Below are positions 5,238 through 8,111 of a DNA stretch of 8,111 nucleotides, piece after piece. Where the stretch lies: contig JAUYEQ010000395.1 in assembly GCA_030691295.1 (NCBI GenBank), positions 1 to 8,111 of the forward strand, written 5' to 3'. Source of the stretch: Bacteroidota bacterium (GTDB lineage: Bacteria; Bacteroidota; Bacteroidia; Bacteroidales; Prolixibacteraceae). Under the pieces are notes generated by a model that was given only the letters and a program-made list of their open reading frames with translations, had not been told where the DNA came from and did not search any database. How positions within the stretch are numbered: the first letter of the stretch is position 1; the number at the start of each line of letters is the position of its first letter. Both the position numbers and the translations under genes were made by a program.

Positions 5238-6242
5238 ATGACTGAAAGAATTATCAATATAGCAAATAGGTTTCTGGATGAAAAGAATTGCTCCATTCAG
5301 GAGCTAACTGAATTTAAAAGATGGCTTTCTGATCCTAAAACTCAAAAAGAGGTTGAAAGTTGGATTGCTCAAAATTGGGCGACATCTGCCGAAATTGATT
5401 CAACAACTCTGATCGAAACCGTCTTCACCCAAATTCAGGAATATCAGAAAAAACATCACATGAAGTCCCGGTTTTCGGTTGCAAGAATCCTGAAAGTTTA
5501 TCAAAAAATTGCCGCATTTCTTCTAATCCCAATCATCGGACTGGGAATTCTGTATTGGGTAAGCCAGTCAGATCAATCTGCAGATCAATATACTGAAACC
5601 ATTGCGCCACGTGGACAAAAGTCGCAAATCGTATTGGCCGACGGTACAAAAGTGTGGCTTAACTCGGATACGAAAATCAGGTATCCGGGCAATTTCAGTA
5701 AAAACCAGCGCGATGTATATTTGGATGGTGAAGCTTTTTTTGAAGTCAGCAAAAATGAGCGCCAACCTTTTGTGGTGCATACTTCAGGAGTGAATGTGAA
5801 AGTATTGGGAACCAAATTTAACGTGAAAGCATATTCCGACGAAAATCAGATAGAAACTTCGCTGTTCGAAGGGAGAGTAAATCTGTTAATGTCGAACCCA
5901 TCTGGCGAAACAATTGAAAAGGAAGTAAAACCCGGGCAGTCGTTCGTTTATTCAAAAACCGATCGTCAATTGGCACTCAATCGCTTTCCTCAAGATGAAA
6001 TCAACGGCTGGAAAAAAAACCAACTCATTTTCAAGGACGACACTTTTAGCCATCTGGTGCGCAAGATCGAACGCTGGTACGATGTGAAAGTGATGTACGA
6101 TGAAAAACAATTTGACGACCGTCGTTTGACTGTTGAATTGTATGAAGGCGAACGCCTGGATCGGTTGATGGAAATAATAAGCCTGGCGCTGTCAGTCAAT
6201 TACAAATACGAAAAGGGAGAGGTTATTTTAACACCAAAATAA
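5238..6242 (+). CDS. FecR-family anti-sigma factor (inner membrane)
   Basis: This 334-residue protein shows the standard three parts. The cytoplasmic N-terminal part (1-85) binds and holds the ECF sigma factor. A single transmembrane helix lies at about 91-108 (IAAFLLIPIIGLGILYWV). The periplasmic part has a FecR domain (about 119-218: TIAPRGQKSQIVLADGTKVW, DVYLDGEAFFEVSK, VKVLGTKFNVKAYSDE, SLFEGRVNLL). It ends in a DUF4974 domain (about 264-332: LIFKDDTFSHLVRKIERWYD, LTVELYEGERLDRLMEIISL). The family receives a signal from the STN domain of a TonB-dependent receptor and then frees its sigma factor. Its natural partners are present on both sides: the sigma gene at 3461 and the receptor gene at 6338. 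The separation from the sigma gene by about 1.2 kb is unusual. Confidence 0.95.
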   Translation: MTERIINIANRFLDEKNCSIQELTEFKRWLSDPKTQKEVESWIAQNWATSAEIDSTTLIETVFTQIQEYQKKHHMKSRFSVARILKVYQKIAAFLLIPIIGLGILYWVSQSDQSADQYTETIAPRGQKSQIVLADGTKVWLNSDTKIRYPGNFSKNQRDVYLDGEAFFEVSKNERQPFVVHTSGVNVKVLGTKFNVKAYSDENQIETSLFEGRVNLLMSNPSGETIEKEVKPGQSFVYSKTDRQLALNRFPQDEINGWKKNQLIFKDDTFSHLVRKIERWYDVKVMYDEKQFDDRRLTVELYEGERLDRLMEIISLALSVNYKYEKGEVILTPK

Positions 6243-6260
6243 GAAATATGCAGAAAAAAT

Positions 6261-6296
6261 AAAGAGCGATAATTGGTCGAAGAATTACCGCTCTTT
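6261..6296 (+). terminator. Hairpin between fecR and susC
   Basis: AAAGAGCG (6261-6268) pairs with CGCTCTTT (6289-6296). After one mismatch, TAATT (6270-6274) pairs with AATTA (6283-6287), leaving the 8-base loop GGTCGAAG. The right arm ends in a short T-run, and the hairpin begins 18 bases after the fecR stop. It probably ends the regulatory transcript or attenuates readthrough into susC. Confidence 0.6.
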
Positions 6297-6337
6297 CAAA
6301 TGTCAAACCATTGTTTAACACGTAACACTACAAATTT

Positions 6338-7975
6338 ATGAAAAAAAACAGAACATGTTTGTTCAGGGATTTTTTTATCCCCGGACGAAAGTATTTACGC
6401 ATTATGAAACTAACTTTCATTTTCATCTTGTTGGGGCTGATGTCTTTTGCTTCAGTATCCTACTCGCAGGCAACAAGGTTGTCGTTTGAGTCGAAAAATG
6501 CCACCATCGAAAGTGTTTTCAAGCAAATTGAATCGCTGTCGGAGTTTAAATTCGCCTACAACAGCACCAAACTGGATGTTGAAAAAATCATCTCTTTAAA
6601 GGTTGACAACCAGACCATCAATGCTATTCTGGACAAAATCCTCGGAGCGGCTGATTTGCAGTACAAAATTGTTGACCGGTATATAATTATTACCGACGAA
6701 AACAGTTCGAATTCCAATTTTTTGGAAAACGACACCCAGCAGCAAAAATCCGTTTCGGGAAAAGTAACTGATTCATCAGGTGAGACTTTACCCGGTGTTT
6801 CAGTAGTTGTCAAAGGAACAACCATTGGAACCATCACAGATGCGAATGGTAATTATTCGCTTTCCAATGTTCCTGAAAATGCCACGCTGCAATTTTCGTT
6901 CGTGGGAATGAAAGGGCAGGAAGTAGCAATTGTGGGAAAAACCAGTATCAACGTTACATTGGTTGAAGATGCCATTGGGATTGAAGAGGTTGTTGCTGTT
7001 GGCTATGGCGTACAGAAAAAAGTTAATCTAACTGGCGCAGTGTCAACCCTTAAATTCGATAAAGAGTTAGAGAATAGACCTTTAACAAATGCATCACAAG
7101 CATTAGGTGGTTCGGTGACAGGGCTTTGGGTAAGTCAAAATTCAGGACAACCCGGCAGTGATGGAGCAACAATTAGAGTAAGAGGATTTGGGACGCTAAA
7201 TAATTCTGACCCTTTGGTTTTAATCGATGGTGTGGAGGGGAGAATGTCTGAATTGAATCCTAATGATATTGAATCAATTACGGTATTAAAAGATGCTGCA
7301 TCAGCAGCAATATATGGTTCACGCGCTGCGAATGGTGTTATCTTGATAAATACAAAAATGGGTTCTGTAACAAAAAAAGTTACAGTAAACTATAGTGGTT
7401 ATTTTGGCATTCAGAAAATGGGAGAACGTTTTGATTTGATAAGTAATAGTGCTGAATACATGGAAATTTGGAATTCTGCAATGAGTGGTGGTGACCCAAA
7501 ATTTCCTTCAGAAGTTATTGATGCATTTCGTAAAGGAAATGATCCTTATTTATATCCAAATACTAATTTTTTGAATGAAGTAACCAGAGTCGCTCCGATA
7601 AAAGAACACAATATTTCTATTAATTCTGGATCAGAAAATGTTAAGAATTACTTTTCAGTTAATTATTTAGATCACGAAGGTATCTACTATAACACGAATT
7701 CAAATAGATATGGTTTAACTTTTAATAACGAGACTAAAGTTAATAATTGGCTGAAAATTGGGGGGAGATTTAATGCAATTAGGAAAATTACAAATGAACC
7801 ATACGATGGTATTCAAAGGGTTGTATATATGATCTCCAACGGACATCCTTACGCTGCTCCATATACAAAAGATGGCAGATATGGTGCCACTCAGGCCCTT
7901 TACCTTAGTGGAACGACAGTTGGTCTTCCTATTACCGATACCAGAAATCCAATGCCAGATTTAAATAATGCCTAA
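6338..7975 (+). CDS. SusC/RagA-family TonB-linked outer membrane transducer, truncated after about half its length
   Basis: This 545-residue reading frame holds only the front half of a protein normally about 1000-1150 residues long. The signal peptide has the extended basic leader common in this group, a hydrophobic core at about 24-38 and likely cleavage after SYSQA at about 45. An STN domain (about 46-120) is the part that contacts FecR, so this is a signalling transducer rather than a plain transporter. A carboxypeptidase-regulatory-like domain covers about 137-215 (SGKVTDSSGETLPGVSVVVK). The plug covers about 216-345 (EEVVAVGYGVQKKVNLTGAVS, DPLVLIDGVEG, LKDAASAAIYGSRAANGVI). Then come the first barrel strands (VKNYFSVNYLDHEGIYY). 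The frame stops at TAA 7973-7975 after DLNNA, with most of the barrel missing and no SusC-like continuation in any frame. No functional pore is expected. Base composition falls in the second half. Confidence 0.9.
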   Translation: MKKNRTCLFRDFFIPGRKYLRIMKLTFIFILLGLMSFASVSYSQATRLSFESKNATIESVFKQIESLSEFKFAYNSTKLDVEKIISLKVDNQTINAILDKILGAADLQYKIVDRYIIITDENSSNSNFLENDTQQQKSVSGKVTDSSGETLPGVSVVVKGTTIGTITDANGNYSLSNVPENATLQFSFVGMKGQEVAIVGKTSINVTLVEDAIGIEEVVAVGYGVQKKVNLTGAVSTLKFDKELENRPLTNASQALGGSVTGLWVSQNSGQPGSDGATIRVRGFGTLNNSDPLVLIDGVEGRMSELNPNDIESITVLKDAASAAIYGSRAANGVILINTKMGSVTKKVTVNYSGYFGIQKMGERFDLISNSAEYMEIWNSAMSGGDPKFPSEVIDAFRKGNDPYLYPNTNFLNEVTRVAPIKEHNISINSGSENVKNYFSVNYLDHEGIYYNTNSNRYGLTFNNETKVNNWLKIGGRFNAIRKITNEPYDGIQRVVYMISNGHPYAAPYTKDGRYGATQALYLSGTTVGLPITDTRNPMPDLNNA

Positions 7976-8111
7976 ATTGAGCGAACAACAAATTCAGTTT
8001 CCCTTCTGGGTTCACTTGATGTAGTCGATGTAGTGTTTTTAATTGAATTTTTGTGGTTTGCTTCAGGATAGGCCTATTTTCGGGTACTTATCTTCGCTAA
8101 TATCTCAAAAC
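7970..8111. mobile_element. Non-SusC sequence interrupting susC, possibly the end of an insertion sequence
   Basis: From about 7970 the sequence no longer reads as SusC. The in-frame stop at 7973 is followed by a frame that encodes nothing like a barrel, and the other two forward frames close quickly. On the minus strand an open segment enters from the window edge and ends FEILAKISTRK at TAG 8076-8074. This could be the C-terminus of a transposase reading leftward toward the junction, but eleven residues cannot prove that. A 9-bp near-tandem repeat (GATGTAGTC, GATGTAGTG) lies at 8018-8035. Only one edge is visible, so neither terminal repeats nor a target duplication can be checked. Confidence 0.3.

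Noticed and set aside
5568..5815. Overlapping short frames on both strands inside fecR
   Set aside because: They are shadows of the conserved FecR domain and have no independent start context or motif.

Overview
The window looks like Bacteroidota DNA. It carries an ECF sigma factor / FecR anti-sigma / SusC-type receptor cassette, promoters of the TAnnTTTG type, A-rich leaders without clear Shine-Dalgarno sequences, and a Bacteroidetes-style tyrosine recombinase. The paired hairpin repeats at 4849-5041 suggest the Marinilabiliales/Prolixibacteraceae area, but that placement is only an impression. All functional calls rest on motif reading, because no database search was possible.

Left part (1-3175, all on the minus strand): this looks like the end of an integrated element. 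A full-length tyrosine recombinase (1886-3175) is followed in the same direction by an AlbA_2/Schlafen-type ATP-binding protein (406-1818). Nine bases after its stop codon a second gene begins (396 down to the window edge). Its visible N-terminal half resembles the region that precedes the catalytic core in some PD-(D/E)XK nucleases. An integrase followed by a tightly coupled ATPase-like regulator and a possible nuclease is the layout of accessory cargo, perhaps a defence module. The 285 bases upstream of the integrase (3176-3460) hold direct and inverted repeats around its promoter, a tandem 10-bp repeat, and a short stretch like the 3' end of a tRNA gene. The element boundary may lie in this interval.

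Right part (3461-8111, all on the plus strand): this is a trans-envelope signalling cassette. It comprises the ECF sigma factor (3461-4039), the FecR-type anti-sigma factor (5238-6242) and a SusC-family TonB-dependent transducer with an N-terminal STN domain (6338-7975). In the usual scheme, ligand sensed by the receptor is relayed through FecR to release the sigma factor. Two things separate sigma from anti-sigma here. One is a type II toxin-antitoxin pair (DUF6364-like antitoxin and PIN-domain toxin) with its own promoter. The other is a 287-bp MITE-like element (4816-5102) with 17-bp terminal inverted repeats (16/17 matching) and a perfect 8-bp target duplication. At the core of the MITE-like element is a symmetric array of hairpins built from a two-hairpin unit in opposite orientations. 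The SusC gene stops after 545 codons, about half the usual length, and the following 136 bases do not read as SusC in any frame, so the receptor appears to be interrupted near the window edge.
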